DNA from: Heligmosomoides polygyrus polygyrus
Taxonomy: Eukaryota > Nematoda > Chromadorea > Rhabditida > Heligmosomidae
Reading direction: 5' to 3'
DNA length: 64,000 nucleotides
Assembly (NCBI GenBank): GCA_947396885.1
Contig: OX377202.1
Coordinates: 60,104,034 to 60,168,033, forward strand
Shown here one piece after another: positions 1 to 13,300 of the stretch (position 1 is its first letter; the number at the start of each line of letters is the position of its first letter). The notes below the pieces were generated by a model. The model saw only the letters and a program-made list of their open reading frames with translations. It did no database searches and was not told where the DNA came from. A program made the position numbers and the translations under genes.

Positions 1-240
1 GGGCAGGGACGCAGAGCTCGCCGCCAGCGGCGAGCCCAGCGGCGTCCCTGGCCGGCCGGTGGCGCCGGAATTGATTTGAATCATTCGGGACGGCGGCGCT
101 CCAGCGGCGCCGGGAGATTCTGTTTGCGCTCTGCCCTTGGCCGGCCGGCAGCCGCCTTGAGCGGCGTGACTCACCGATTTCGCCGCTCGCCGCAGAAGTC
201 TGCGCGGGCGTTTACTCGTTTGGTTTAACGACGTGGCAAT
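1..240. repeat. GC-rich dispersed repeat R1, copy 1
   Basis: This is a GC-rich, non-coding stretch built from GCCGCC/GGCGGC-type inverted words. Its first bases (GGGCAGGGACGCAGAGCTCG) recur at about 22047-22066 and more weakly near 22144, so it is a dispersed repeat and not unique sequence. The window starts inside it, so the left end is not visible. No gene or RNA was recognised. Confidence 0.6.
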
Positions 241-1006
241 AGCTAACCAGGGAAGGGTCTCAGGCGTACGTCTGAACAGGGGAAACGGATAGTGCTGCGA
301 CAATCTCCACCCTTCGTATAGTAGAAAAACGTGTTTCGTTTTTGCGCCCTTGAACCAAAAGAGATACGTGCCCTCGAAAACGGGGTACAGTAGCGCACCG
401 TCAACACGTGCCCACGTGCATGCGTGCGCGCGTTGTTGATGGGATGCGGTGAAAGGCTCTGCGGCAAGTAAGTCGGCAGCTCAGCAGGCTGCGGGCTGCT
501 TCAAAGGTGCTAGGACAGGTGCTCGACCCCGTGCTATGCACTATTTTTGCATTTTTCGTAACTGCCGCCTCCTTCACCAATTTGCTTCCTACACATCTCC
601 TACACGCTTATTTCACTCCAAGTTGTCAAAATGGTCAGATTCGTGATCAACGCCCTATGACCTCGATGGCCCTAGTCACCCGTACCTACTGTAACCCGTA
701 CCAGCTGTGGAGTCGCTGTTTTGCATTCGCTGAAAAACACAAGGCGTTGTATAATACAGAAAGTGAGAGCAGTGAGTGAAGCACAGCTCAAAGAAAACCG
801 TTACTTGTGAATTTAGAGAGAAACAAATATGTAGGAGATGTGTAGGAAGCAAGCTGGTGAAGGTGGCAGCGGTTATGAAAAAGTGCAAAAATAGTGCATA
901 GTCGAACATCTGGCATAGTACCATTGAAGCAGCCCCGCAACCTGCTGAGCCTCTGACTCCCTTGCAACAGATCCTTTTGCCGCTTCCCATACAACAGCGC
1001 GCGCAC

Positions 1007-2810
1007 CAGGGATGAGCGGACAATGAAATTTTGAAACCCGGATAACAGATAACGGATAATTTTGCCCAAAAATGGCCAGATAACGGAAAAACGGATAACG
1101 AACAGACAGTAAAAATAACTTTCATTTTAAACCACTCTTTCACATTTAGTAGGTTGGGAGTTCCAATACTGGCCACGTCGCACGTCACATAAGCCACTTT
1201 TTCCTTTTTATTGGTGTTTTTTTTCTTAAAGGCGCGTGGTAGCGCAGTTGTAGGTGCCGTTTATCGCATACTCTCAGATTCAATGTTCTTGGTTCCGATT
1301 TCGCCTCCAGGTCAATCAAGTCTTCCACCCTTTTGAGTTCGATGAGCTGGTACCAAGCTTGTCCGGGAAGGATAATGCACTGACTTGTCCATATGCTGGC
1401 CTCCGCAAGTCGTCCTATAGGTCAAATGAGCATTCAAGCTGCCTCCACCACATCCCGTAGAAGTGCAATGCGAGGCGCACCCCGCAATAGAGTTGACTAT
1501 CCTTCATTCATTTTTCAGTTGCAATAGAGTCGCTAGGTATAGATCCTATGGGTTTTCTGAGCCTTGGTGGGACAGTCATTAAAAATAGTCGCTTTTTGTC
1601 TACTCTTTAATCAGCATTAAAACTAATTCTTGCCCAGATCGAACGAAACTCTCTATGTGCTCCAAACGAGGCGAATTGCTGCAAGCGTATTTGGGGAGAA
1701 CGGCACTGAATTCATCAAGCTGTGTAACCAATGCTGTTAAACAGACTTATCTCGGCTGCTGCAAACGTCTTCTTCAGAGGCTGGATAAGAGCAGAGGAAT
1801 CGCTAATTCAATTACAGTAGTTTCATATCGATTCGAAAATAAGATGAAAGAAGCGTTGGACAACGAGTTTCCTTAGGAAAGCAGGGAAAACCTTGTAAAC
1901 ATCTTCGCATAGAAATAGACGTGACTCATGCACCTCATTCACTAACATCCGTGCTTATCCAAGAGTGAGTTATCAGCCTTACGGCTGTTTCCACAGTAAG
2001 GTTAGTCTGGTTGCTTTGCCCCTCCCCTATTTCGTCTTTCCAATAGCACAAAAAGCTATTACAATCCGGTGTGACAAGTACTCTTTCAAGCTTTGCTTTT
2101 CTTGTCCAAACTCTGAAGGTGGTTGTGCCAAAACGTCAGCCGAATTAAGTTCGTATACCAGTACTGGTGCCCCTTGAATGCAACTACCCGTAAACTTACA
2201 GATAAATCTGGAATTATATGGAAATATTAAAGTACTGGTACATAGTACTAGTACATCGACCAGCCACAGAAAGTTATCACTGGAAGCACTGGAAGCATGG
2301 TTTCAAAGAACTAAAAGATCGTGTAGAAGTTTAATGTCTGTCTGGCACATCTTTAAAACGAGTTGATTCATATGAACGTTTATCCATTCCTCCTCTGTCG
2401 ACTGCTTTTTTGAGATCGTGCATTGTGCTAGATGAAATTTGGGTGAAAAGCTCTCAAACAGCAATGAGCAAGGAAGCGTTCTGCATTTTAAAACCCGCCA
2501 TAAGTGGGTAGATAGTTTAGCCTAATTATACCATAGGGGACTAACCATAAGAGAAGACTCAGCCTAGCACGGCAAACTTATCTCAATTATCAGCGCAAAA
2601 ACAGAAAACGATCTGTAGAAAACTGTCCTTATCTTTAACTAACCATAAGAAACCATAATGCGAAATTAATTCAGCCAATAATAAGCAGTCAGAAGCCAGA
2701 TTTTGTTGTTCGTTATCCGGCTATTTTCGGCCGGATAACGAGCAACGAACCGGATAGGCCAAAACCCACCGGAAACCGGATAACGTATAACGGTTAATCC
2801 GCTCATCCCT
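1007..2810. mobile_element. hAT-like non-autonomous element nested in F1
   Basis: The element begins CAGGGATGAGCGGA and ends in the inverted match TCCGCTCATCCCT. It is flanked by an exact 8-bp duplication, GCGCGCAC, at 999-1006 and 2811-2818. An 8-bp duplication and CAGGG-type termini are known hallmarks of hAT transposons. Sub-terminal sequence is rich in GGATAAC-type words on both sides. There is no transposase; the longest frames are short and unrelated to any family I recognise. It carries a diverged SINE (1228-1500). It inserted after F1, because it splits the F1 arm. Confidence 0.72.
1228..1500 (+). repeat. tRNA-derived SINE, diverged copy
   Basis: This segment is colinear with the better-preserved SINE at 24631-24903. 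It starts with a tRNA-like A box (GTGGTAGCGCAGTTG), followed by a B-box-like GGTTCCGATTTCGCC. The shared body follows (for example GGTACCAAGCTTGTCCGGGA and CATCCCGTAGAAGT). It is non-coding; a 68-codon frame here is a by-product. The copy is clearly older than the one at 24.6 kb. Confidence 0.7.
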
Positions 2811-2993
2811 GCGCGCACGCGGGGGCACGTGCTGACGGTGCGCTACTGTAGACCGCCTTCCAGGACCCGTAGCTCTTTCGCTTCGAGGACTCAGCACAAA
2901 CGAATCATGTTCTTCTACTATATGAGGGGTGGAGATTCTCGCAGTAGTATACATTTCCCCCGTTCAGATCTACGCCTGAGACCCTTCCCTGGT

Positions 2994-3929
2994 AAGCACA
3001 GATTCACACGAATTGAAGGGTGACTTCCTTCACCCTTTCAAGCCGGACAGGTAGTCAGTATAGTTGCGCCTCTGAGGAATTTTATTGAACGAATGAATGA
3101 GCGAATTTATTCGATGTCGAAAAATTTCGAGCGAGTGAACGAATTTATTCGTTCGACGATTTTTTCGAATGACCGAAAATAGAATAAGCCCTCGTTTATT
3201 GCTCATTCGAATATTCGAATAATCAAATAATTTGTTCGAATGAATGTAGTAAACGTATTTCTCTGCAGTCTGAAACCCGTGTATATTGAACAGGGCCGAT
3301 ATTTCAACTCTGTCAAGTGCTAGATGAATAAAGGTGGTATTGCTCTATCTTTCTGAAGTGCACCACACATCCTAGTTCTGCATGATGTCGTGGAAAAGTT
3401 GAGCGAATGCTGAGTCTTCTCAGAGGTCTATGAAGGCTGCCCATGGATACATTTTTTTTAATTCAAGGGCGTCGCTGTTAAGAGGTTACAGGCCATTTGT
3501 GAAATGCGCACATGCATCTTTCATTCCTTGCGCTGGGGGGAGTGGGTGAGGCTAAACGGTGCTGGTTTGACAACTGTACTCTGCGACATTTTTCACTGAT
3601 GTGGGAGTACAGGGGAAGTCATGAAAACATGTAGGCAGAAAGGCAATCCATCCCTGTTCTCTTCTCTTTTCAATGCATTCCAATTTGTTCTCCTGATCGA
3701 AACTTAGGATTTTGATCATGCAACTGTTACGCAGTTAAGCTGTATGAGAATTTGAAGTTTGTTTGACATTCGAATGAATTTATTCGATTTTCAATTAATA
3801 TTCGAATATGGCTCCCTCTTAATGTTCGAATTCGAACGAATATTCGATTGTTGAAAAGAATCGACGTTCGAATTTGAGCTATTATTCAAAAATCAAGGAA
3901 TGTCGAACTACTCGAATAAATACTTACTT
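2994..3929. repeat. AT-rich ATTCGAAT-motif repeat region
   Basis: No gene is visible. From about 3095 to 3265 and again from 3760 to 3895 the sequence is dominated by degenerate copies of ATTCGAAT/GAATTTATTCG, a self-complementary word. The same motif reappears at about 6545-6580, on the other side of the RTE LINE, which suggests the LINE landed inside this repeat. The middle (3270-3750) is unremarkable single-copy-looking sequence. Confidence 0.5.
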
Positions 3930-6300
3930 TACTCTGGTACTTTGATGGTCCTTTTATCGGCTGGAGGTCTTCTCAGCGGGGACTACAACTCTTCCAGACC
4001 ACTCGATCTCTGTCAGCTTGCAACCAGTGAAACAGACTCCGCTCTCCGAAAGGTCTTGAGAATGAGACTGCCCATCGCGTTGGCGGTCGTCCCAGTAGTC
4101 TCTTATGGTCTCTTGGGAGCCATTCTGTGACAAGGAGACTCCATCTACCGTCCTTTCGTCGAAGCAGGTGCCCGACCTAGCGATATTTGGACATCTGCAT
4201 GTACTGCAGCGGATCTGCTAATTGCGACCTCTCCCCTAGCTCCGAGCTTCGTAGGTCTTCTCGCCATTGCTGACGAAGGCTTGTCATCAGAAGACATCTC
4301 TCCAGTGCACGATGCGTAGTTTGCATCGCTCTGGCGAGTGTCTTGTTGTCAGGCTAGGCTTCCGTCGCGTAACACATCGCAGGAAGTACGGAGGCGTTGA
4401 ATATCGAGGCCTGCGGCTGGCACACTTGACCTGATCGTTGACTTCGCGAATCAGACTGAAGGCTGCCCATACTGCGCGTCTCCTGCGGGTGACTTCATGA
4501 GCAAGGTCGTTACCCGTGTTCAGCTCTCTTCCCAGATAGACGTAAGGGTCGCCCTGTTGTGGAGCGACTCCATTTAACTCTCGCCTCCCATGTCACACCA
4601 CTGATACAAATTGCGTTTTGGACATATTCTTGTCCAATCCAATCTTCATACCTGCCACATTGAGCTCGTTCAGCATTTCCCCGACTTCTGCCGTGCTGGT
4701 AGAGATGAGAACAATATCGTCGGCGAAGCGAAGGTTGTTGGTCCGTTTACCGAAGGTAGTGGTTGAAGTGCTTGGCAAGAAGTGAGCAGAGGGCACTGCC
4801 ACCCGCACGAAGGAGATCAGCAGAAATGCCGTCCGGTCCGGGAGCAGTGCCTGGCTTCATCCTTCTGATGGCATGAGCAACTTCTGATTCCAGAATGGGA
4901 GGTATTTCCTCAGCTGGTGCCATCAAGCATTTCGGAACAGTGACGAGCGAAACAGATCAGTGTAGAATTTTTGAACGATGGCCTTCATCGCTCTTCGAGA
5001 CGTTTGCGTTGTGCCATCCTTATCCACAAGGGCTGACATTATTGCCTTCTGGTCGCAGAAATCTTCGCAGCGCTTTATCCTTGGACCTTTCCCAGCGGCT
5101 GCTAACAGCTTCAATCTTCTGTAGGCTTGAATGGAATCCTTCACTGCAATTCGACAGGGCTTTGAGATAGTGACGTTTTCCAGATGGGAGGCATTAGGAT
5201 CCAGTTTGACAGCTCTTCTTTACTCCAAGAGTTTAATCGCATGTGCGTTAAGTTTTGAGGCAGACGGTGATCTGGATTCACAGGAGCTACTAGCATATTT
5301 CAACAGTACTTTAGATAGAAGGTTGTAGTCTTCCGATGGATCTTCAAGAAGATTCCAATCATACGACTTTATCGCGTATTCATACTTCTTCGACTTGAAT
5401 ATGGACCTCACCGGTGCCCGTTTATGAGTGTCACGTTTGAACCCATTCTTTTTGAGAGTCAGCTTCGCACGGACAAGACGGTGATCCGAGCCATTGTCAA
5501 TTGAGGGCAGCACGGAGACGTCGAACAGATTTCAGCGTCTGTTCGTAAGAACACGGTCAGTCTCGGAACGTATTTTTCCATTTTGGCTTTTCCAGTCTTC
5601 GCCGGTTTGAAGGCTTCTTCAACATAGAATTTCCCTGGAAGAGACGGCATGCGGATAGGAAGTCTATCAGTCGCTATCCGTTTTCGTTCCTTAAGGAAGT
5701 TCCAAGAGGTCCTAGCCTCCATTCGTCATGCTCATTCGTACCGACCGTAAAGTCGACGGAAGCGTTAAAGTCCCCAACACAACTTTGTAGTAGCTCTTCT
5801 CGTCGTTGACAGTCCTTTCGAATAGCTGGTGAATTCCTCTTTTTCTTCGTCTGTGGTCGCAAATGCAATTATGGTGCACATGGTTCCTTAATCTTTGGTT
5901 TCCAGACGAAGAACAGCTACTCGCGGACTGATGATCTTACAAGAGTCTACTAGGTGGTGCACTGTCGAATTGACGAGAAATCCAACTCCGCCAATATTCC
6001 TTCTGTCCACCTTTGCTCCGATAATGAGAAGCTCATTGTGGCCGGTCCTTCTTATGGTTTCCGTTTTGCCTTTCGTTTCCTGCAGTGCAATAGCGTCGTA
6101 TTTGATGTTGCGGCTTCTGCAAAGTAGTGGCCGAAGATCCTGCTCAGATGCAATCGTACGACAGTTGTAAGTGCAGATGAATAGGAAGTTTTCGTGTCGT
6201 GGTTTGTGGTCCGGTAGTCCTATTCCAATGACGTCCTGATAGTTTAACTCCGAGATTAGATGGCCCCTCGCCGGAGATGGATCCAACTGACGTCGTAGCG
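3930..6300 (-). mobile_element. RTE-type non-LTR retrotransposon, decayed
   Basis: Reading right to left, the fragments follow RTE order. An apurinic-type endonuclease lies at 6286-5888 with YNCRTIASEQ, the catalytic-glutamate context ALQETK, and GGVGFLVN. The endonuclease end with the GSDHRLVRA motif is near 5510-5470. A linker follows, then a reverse transcriptase with the palm motif FADDIVL (4808-4593) and a C-terminal tail reaching about 3.95 kb. The parts are in different frames with stops, so the copy is dead. Its family differs from the copies at 9.9 and 44-47 kb. The ends are approximate because no target-site duplication was found. Confidence 0.8.
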
Positions 6301-7344
6301 CGGCGGACCGGTGGACCGACGCGCGGAGGACTGGGGCGCGGGTTCAGTTGCTTGAGCCATGGCGGTGGTCTGGTTACTCACATGTTCTTGGCCAGGAATA
6401 CATGAGAGCCTCCCGTACTCGACAAAGCATCGCGTGATCATTTGTGCTGCTGGTCATCACTAAAGTGATGGCCAGCGACACAAATGCTCACGCAAGTGAT
6501 GTTCACCCCTTCATCGCGATGAGGTGGCACATGAAGAGGATTCGAAAAAAATTATTCGAATAATTATTCGAGTAGATGCGATAGAGCACAACTGTTATAC
6601 CCAGGTACTGCTTTCCGCTCTTGTCAAAACTTCCTGTATTTTAGCAACGAGGAGTATCGATTTTTAAAGAGCACTCCCAAAAATTGAGACACTATGAAAA
6701 CATAAAGCGACAGCGGGCAACATTTGCTGTCACCATGCTGTTCGATAAGAATTATTTGTAATCCTCGTATTTTGTTTTACAATAGACTGGATTATAGCCT
6801 TCCGCGGCGAAATGACAACCGATGTTATTCCACCCAATAAATGACATTTGGAAAGATTGACATATTCAACCCTTTCGCAGTACGTTGTGCGCTCTATGAA
6901 CTCCCGCGGTGTAGTAAATGTAACGAGGGCTTTCCGGGGTCTATATGATGAGTTGCCTCGGTCATTCTGTTGGCGGGTTATTTGATGTGTTGTACTTTCC
7001 AGTTCGTGGCTTGTAGCAGTCACATCAAGCACGTGCATGGACCACGTTACTCCTTGTACCGTTTAGGAATAGTACAGAACACGACTCTCACGTCTTCTAC
7101 CTGCCTGAATTGTGCCAGAATAGCCCATGAGTTCTCATCCCCTAAGAGGCAAAGTCTTTGGACCTCCTACTTAAAGCCATGAATCCTTCATTCCTAACCA
7201 TTCAATAGTCTCAAAATTGTAGATTTCTTATATTGGCTAGACCAGTGCAAGGAAATAATTCAAGAGGCCTGAAAACGAGGTGAATGTAGATAAGTCGCCT
7301 ACTCTAAGCGCTCTGGATTTTAGGGAATGCTGATTACACTCCAG
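6301..7344. other. No gene recognised; expected location of upstream acetyl-CoA hydrolase exons
   Basis: This interval precedes the first recognised exon of the acetyl-CoA hydrolase gene. The missing N-terminal part of that protein (about 110-130 residues by comparison with the family) was looked for here on the + strand and not found. An ATTCGAAT-type motif occurs near 6545-6580. Short frames on both strands show no family resemblance. Confidence 0.4.
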
Positions 7345-10300
7345 CCTTTCTATCGGATATACCAAGATTCTACCACTCGGGAATTTTGCGGGCGGACGTT
7401 GCGTTCCTTACGATTTCTCCACCAGGTATATACTCAGAGATCTTCTTCCCGCAGCCGTGTTAGCGACCAAGGTATTAGCTACTTAGAACAGCAAACTTTT
7501 CAGACCGTCGCGGCTTCTGCAGCATGGGTGTCGACATAGACTGTTCACGAGCTGCAACCAGCAGCGCTAAAAAAATCATAGGTATTGTTTTTAGGAACTT
7601 CCCACATATCTCTGGGTTTTATATCCAGCAATAATTACTCCATGTGCTTAATTGCAAACCACGACTATTTTAGCCATAGTCAACCCGACGATGCCACGAG
7701 CCCTCGGAGACACCATGATTCACGTCTCACGGATCGACTTCTTAGTAGAAGTAAACAACCGGCCAATCTACACCAAGCCAGATAGGGGAGCACCCACTGA
7801 GGTTGGCTTTGCAAGGGCTTTTGAGACACTGCTCAAATTTCGACGGTTGTTAAGGTTGAAAAGGAGATAGGAAGACTTGTCGCCGAGAATCTGGTTGAGA
7901 ACGAAGCAACTCTTCAACTGGGTGGGCAGCCACGTCTGTCACTTATGAAGCAGATCCTCGAACGTCTTCTTTAGGAATCGGTGCCATTCCTGACTCAACG
8001 TTGGCAGCCATGAAAAACCACAAAGATCTGGGTATTCACTCAGAAGCCGTAAGTGATGGTGTCTTGGAGCTGATAGATGCTGGTGTGATCACGAACACCA
8101 AGAAGTCTGTCATGCCTGGAAAGGTCTGTAAAAGCACTCGTTTGCTCTTGTTTGCCCAATTATCGCTTGTCCTCAAATGCTACGACGCTCCCAACGGTGT
8201 GCTTCGCAGCACTTGGCAGCCACATTGTTCGCGCTGCGGAGTGATAGCGTGTGAGAGTGATAGTGTAAATCAGTAGTCACCTAGTAATAAGGTTTACTGA
8301 AACAGTCCTCATTCCAGGTGAGAGCTATGTGTTAATGCTAATCTTCTGCCAAGCTCGAGAGCGCGGTATTTATAGTTGCTTTGGAAAAGTAGGCTCCTCC
8401 GTCACCTCCATCAGGTTGTACAGGTTGTCCATCCAGCTCGCGATGTTTAGCCACTCTGTTCTGTTGAACGGGGCTGACGTTTTTCCACGTAGTTCAGCAC
8501 TCCATGGTGCTAGTCTTGTTCGAGACGAGCGCTTCCTAAGCTGTTTAGCAGCCACCTCAATTCTTTGCCGCGTTCGCTATTTGTACACAAAGTTGGAGAA
8601 GGGGAGGGGAGATGGTGACGCAGACAGGCACGTACATGATCTTGCGCGCAGCCTGGATCAATGTTATTGGTTCGGCGTTCGCTCATTCGAACCAAGTCTT
8701 TCGATCGGCGAAATGCTAGGGGCTTCTATGGAAAGATAAAACGTGGGCATATAGTACACGAAACAGTATGTCGGAAGGGTTTCGAGGAATAAGCGAAAAA
8801 CTCATCGAAAAGTTTATTTCTTTGAAGAAAGAAGACTTTGGTGGCCCTCGATGCCGTTCGGTACCTGAGTTGATTGAAGCTCAGTACCTGCAGGTCAGCA
8901 GAACAACACCGGACGTATCGAAAGGTTCGTGCGTGACCGCACTGTCAAACTGTCTAAACCTACTGCAGGTCATAACTACCACTAGCACTGCTTTGTACTG
9001 AGAATTCGTTGTGTGAGCAAATGAAGTCTGCTTGCCAGGCGTCCTTGCGATGTGCCCGAAATGCAGTCCGCGTCCGTGAGCGAGCGACCGTGACCTACAT
9101 GCAAGCAGCCGTTCCTTCTTGCTCATGTGTCCCCACGAACTCATTCATTGTAACGTTATGTCGAAGGCATAGATCACCGAAGGCTTCAGATTTCGTCTTC
9201 AAGATTATGCTGTTCAGATAGTCACCAGCTATGGCTACGGATCTCGAAAATTCTATGACGTTGTCGACAACAATCCGCTTTTTCGTGAGTGCTGCTCTGA
9301 GTAAAGCTTGTTATGTTGTTCCGTTTATTCCCACTTCCCCCACGATGCTTGCGGATAAGCGCCTAAGATTCTTTGGAAAACGGCTCGTCTTTCAGACTTC
9401 GACAGTTGCGAGTGGACTAACAGCCACCAAGTAATACGCTCCAATTCGAAAATGACCTGCATAAATGCCTGCATTGAAATCGACCTCACTGGACAGATTG
9501 TGTCTGACTCCATAGGCAGCACCTTCTACTCAGGTTTGCTCTCCTCAGCTCACCATCAGAATAATGCCCTGATGCGACGACGCGTATGGTGGTAATGCAA
9601 AGCGGTGAGAGAACAGTTGCAGGATTTGGGGGTCAAGTAGACTTCATCTCGGCAGCTTCTAACACCTACGATGGCAGGGGAAAAGCGATCATCGCGCTCC
9701 CTTCTCGAACATCTAAAGGAAAACCAAAAATCGTCTGCACCTTGTCACCGGTGAGTGCGGTCCTGATTGTGAGCCTTCCATTTGCTTTCGAACCCTAGCT
9801 TATTGAGGAGTGTAGGTTCGAGGTGTCAAACACTGCCCCATACGAGTTAAGCGAAAGTTTTGAGCGGAAATATTCCATGAACTAAATTTCCTCGGTTTCC
9901 CACTAGGGGATGTTTCCGTTTCCTCGCCACGGATCTCCCTCGATAGCGAGCCTTCGGGGCTCTCTTGTTAAGAGGGATCTCGGGACGCCTGTCGCAGGGC
10001 CACGTGGCGCGTCCCCGGGTGGTGGATAGGGGAACGAAACGCGAACCAAATGCGACCGCGTACTGCCCAGAGACGCAGGTGGGATGCAGGGGATGGACTC
10101 CTTGCTCCTGCAGTGTCGGGTCGACGCGTTCCTTGTGCGTGTAAGCGGAATGTTCATGCACAGTGTACCTGGATGTGTTCGCGCCTGTGCGGATTGTAAC
10201 CGTGTCGGCCCGGCCAAAAGCTTGCACTCGGTAGTCTGGGAGTACATGAAAGGCGCTTTGAGGCCGCCTTAAGTCTCGCCCCGTCCCTTCGGGCAGTCTG

Positions 10301-13300
10301 GCTGGCTGCCCGGAGTTCTTCGCCCGCACGACAGAGCCTGACTAGCTACCCCTGTTGTATGGAGGTCAAACACAGCAGCACTAAAGGGCCTCATTCCCCT
10401 GACCCCGAAAGAGCCCCCATTTCTGCAGCGATGGGAAGGACGAGTACGGAGAGGCTGCTAAAATCTAAAATCTCAGGGCGTAACCAGGCTGCGCAAATTG
10501 AGAAGGACTAGGATGACGATCTGTACTTACAACGCCCGCACACTTGCATCGGAAGCATCCGTCGAGAACCTGATGATGCAAGCCAGGAAGATCAAGTACG
10601 ACGTCATCGGACTGACCGAGACGAGAAGACACCACCCCCTACACGCCGCCTACGACTCCGGAGGAGAACTGTTCCTCGGAACATGGGACAGCAGGGGAGT
10701 AGGCGGCATTGGAGTCCTCGTCAACAAGCACTTGGCCATGAACATCGATTCGTACGAGTCTCTGACAAGCCGAATCGGACGTCTGCGACTGAAACGATGT
10801 GGCTCTGTGCCAACTTTGAATGTATTCGTCGCGTATGCCCCAACATCCGACTACGACGACGAAGGGGTCGAAGCCTTCTACGTGGAGCTGGAGAAGTTCT
10901 ATAAGGAAGATCACACCTTCTACAAGGTGATCATCGGCGATCAGACCACGAAGGTCGCCGGAAGAATTCACATCGGAACTCTCGGTTTGGAGTGGAACGA
11001 GCAAGGTGAAAGGCTATTATGTCGACCAAGACCATCCATGGAAACTCACAGTTCCAGAAGCCTTCCTCCCTACGATGGACCTGGGAATCTCCCGGTGGCC
11101 AGTTCCACAACGAGATCGACCACATCATCTTCAACCGCAAATATTGCCTGACCGACGTCTCCGTTGTCCCCAAGTTCTACACGGGATCGGACCACCGCCT
11201 CCTTCGCGCAAGGTTCCGCTTTTCGCGTCAAGGAGAGAAGGCCGCGAAGTTCAAGAAGAGGAGTCCCAGAACGACCATCAACTGGGACCTCTACACCTCT
11301 CTTGCCGGTCTTTGGGAAGATGTCGTCATGGACAACGTCGACGAGGAATACGACCGCTTCGTGCACCATCTCCACGATAGTGCTAAGGGAGCCGAGAGCT
11401 TGAAGACCACCAAGATCCGAACTGATCTCGGGGGTCGCATCATTGAGCCAATAGGCTGTCCGCAGCATATTGGGACACCTTCAGACCAAGCAGCCTCTGC
11501 TCAATTGAAAGAAAACCAAGTCTGCCCTATGGATTTTGTGAGACGGTGTTGCACTACAATCCATACTTTATACTCTTGCTCTAGTAGTCTATTGTCTGCT
11601 CGTGACTTCGTTGACCCTTTTGCCCTCCTAATGTTCACATCGTCTTTGCAATTCTGTGGTTAATCGGGAGAACGGTTGGGCGAAACTTCTGTTTACCATT
11701 ATTTGATATTCTGGCAATATTGGACACTTTGTTCCAATCTCGTTTTCTTGGAAACCGGCCAGTCAGAAAAGAGAAAATAACACTGCATAGAAATTCTACC
11801 ATACGTATGTAGAAGTCCTACTGCAGGAATTCAAGTCATATCGTAAAATCGCGGTCTCTACAGCAAAAAGACGTCCCTAGAGTGATCCAAATTCGAAGAT
11901 AACCGCTTTGTGTGATGCGTTTCGTCACAAGCTCAGCCATGTACTTCAACGAGCGAGTCGCGTTTCATTTGATTGATCGTGTAAATGCCACAAGCATACG
12001 TAGGTCTCGGTAGCAGCTAAAGAGTATTTTAAAATTTGTCTTCGTCGAATACCCAACTTAAGCAGCAATCTCGGTCAACTAAGAAAGGCTTTGTGCAAAT
12101 GCTATAAACCGAATCCTCAGAACACGAGGCCCCAAAAGAATGTCGCTGTTTATCTATAGTCGTCAAACTCATGTCCTCCCAGCAACTATAGCTATGTATT
12201 TGTTTCGAAAGGCAGGAAAATTGAAATCTACAGATTTGCGGTTGAGGTCGTCCTATGCAGCCGTCCATCGTGTCCGATATTTACTTGGTTTAAAGATTAA
12301 ATGTCGTTTACGCGAAGCTGTGAACACTTTTTACTTTTGCTTTTCCAAACCTTTGATTTGGGAAACCTTACCGTATTCTAACTATAATATCTCCAAATAC
12401 GAGATAGAACCGAGATATAATTTCGAAATCTTGAGCATAGCATAGGATTGGTAATTACGCTGGTCAATTACCCTCATACTATAATAGTCATTTCGAATCT
12501 AGAATGGTGTCATAAGCACTAGAAAACATCCTACGGTGAAAGGATTCAGGATATAAGTCAGTGTTAGTCAAACTTTCTGTGGGATGCGCCATCGCTTCTA
12601 TAATACCTTAACATATTTGCTCAAGCCTGGAGAGGCTGGTAGAGAGGCTATATATGTTGTTACAGAATGCTTTGTTGCGATGAAAACTCCTGCGCCAGGC
12701 GGGACTCGAACCCGCATCTTCTGCTTCCCGGGCAGCGATGTTCGCCTTAAGCCCCTTTCATACTCGTCCGAGGGGCGGCGGCGGCGGCGGCCGCCGCTTC
12801 AGCGGCAGGTGGAGAGGCGGTGTCCGTTCTCGCCGCCTAGGGGTGGCGGCGGCCGCCGCCAGCGCTAATTGCGTTTGGCGCGCGCGTACGCGCAGCGGTC
12901 TCGTCTGTGCCGCCGCTCTCGCTGCCCCTCGTGGCCGCCGCCCGAAATGGCCCCAGCCATCTCGGGCAGCGGCCCCGGCGGCGGCGCCGCCAGGGGCGTG
13001 GCGGGGCGTGGCCGCGGCGACGTCGCCGCTGCCAGTATGAAAACCCCTCCACCGCCGTGGCCGCCGCTCGGGCACGTCATCGCCGCCGCCTTCCTATGCT
13101 AAACCATTGGGCCGCCGCCGCCGCCGCCACGAGTATGAAAGGGGCTTTACACCACCGGCGCTGCTTGACCGCACGTAACATCCGTAAGGTAAGGTATTCA
13201 GCTTAACCGGTTCCATGCTGATATCAGCGACCGGCCCATTCCCGTATCACGGGTGGGTGCTGACAGACCTGGAGGATATCGCGGATGTTACGTGCGGTCA

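Larger units (their letters stand above)
246..2993. mobile_element. Foldback element F1 (shared-terminus family), interrupted by a hAT-like element
   Basis: The left end reads ACCAGGGAAGGGTCTC and the right end is its reverse complement. The arms match over roughly 246-430 against 2815-2993, including a shared block equivalent to GGAGATT and CGCAGTAG. A second inverted pair (about 476-620 against 800-955) lies inside the left half. A T-run and a weak B-box-like motif (GGTGCTCGACCCC near 520) sit in the arm. The element is about 0.94 kb once the nested 1007-2810 insertion is removed. No intact protein is encoded. The termini resemble those of four other foldbacks in this window (F2-F5). The transposition machinery is unknown. 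Confidence 0.7.

Noticed and set aside
676..1197. 173-codon minus-strand frame across the F1/hAT-like boundary
   Set aside because: It spans the junction between two different mobile elements, so it cannot be an ancestral gene, and no motif is present.
12738..13206. Several overlapping Arg/Ala/Pro-rich frames on both strands
   Set aside because: They arise from extreme GC-triplet composition; many frames are open at once, which argues against coding.
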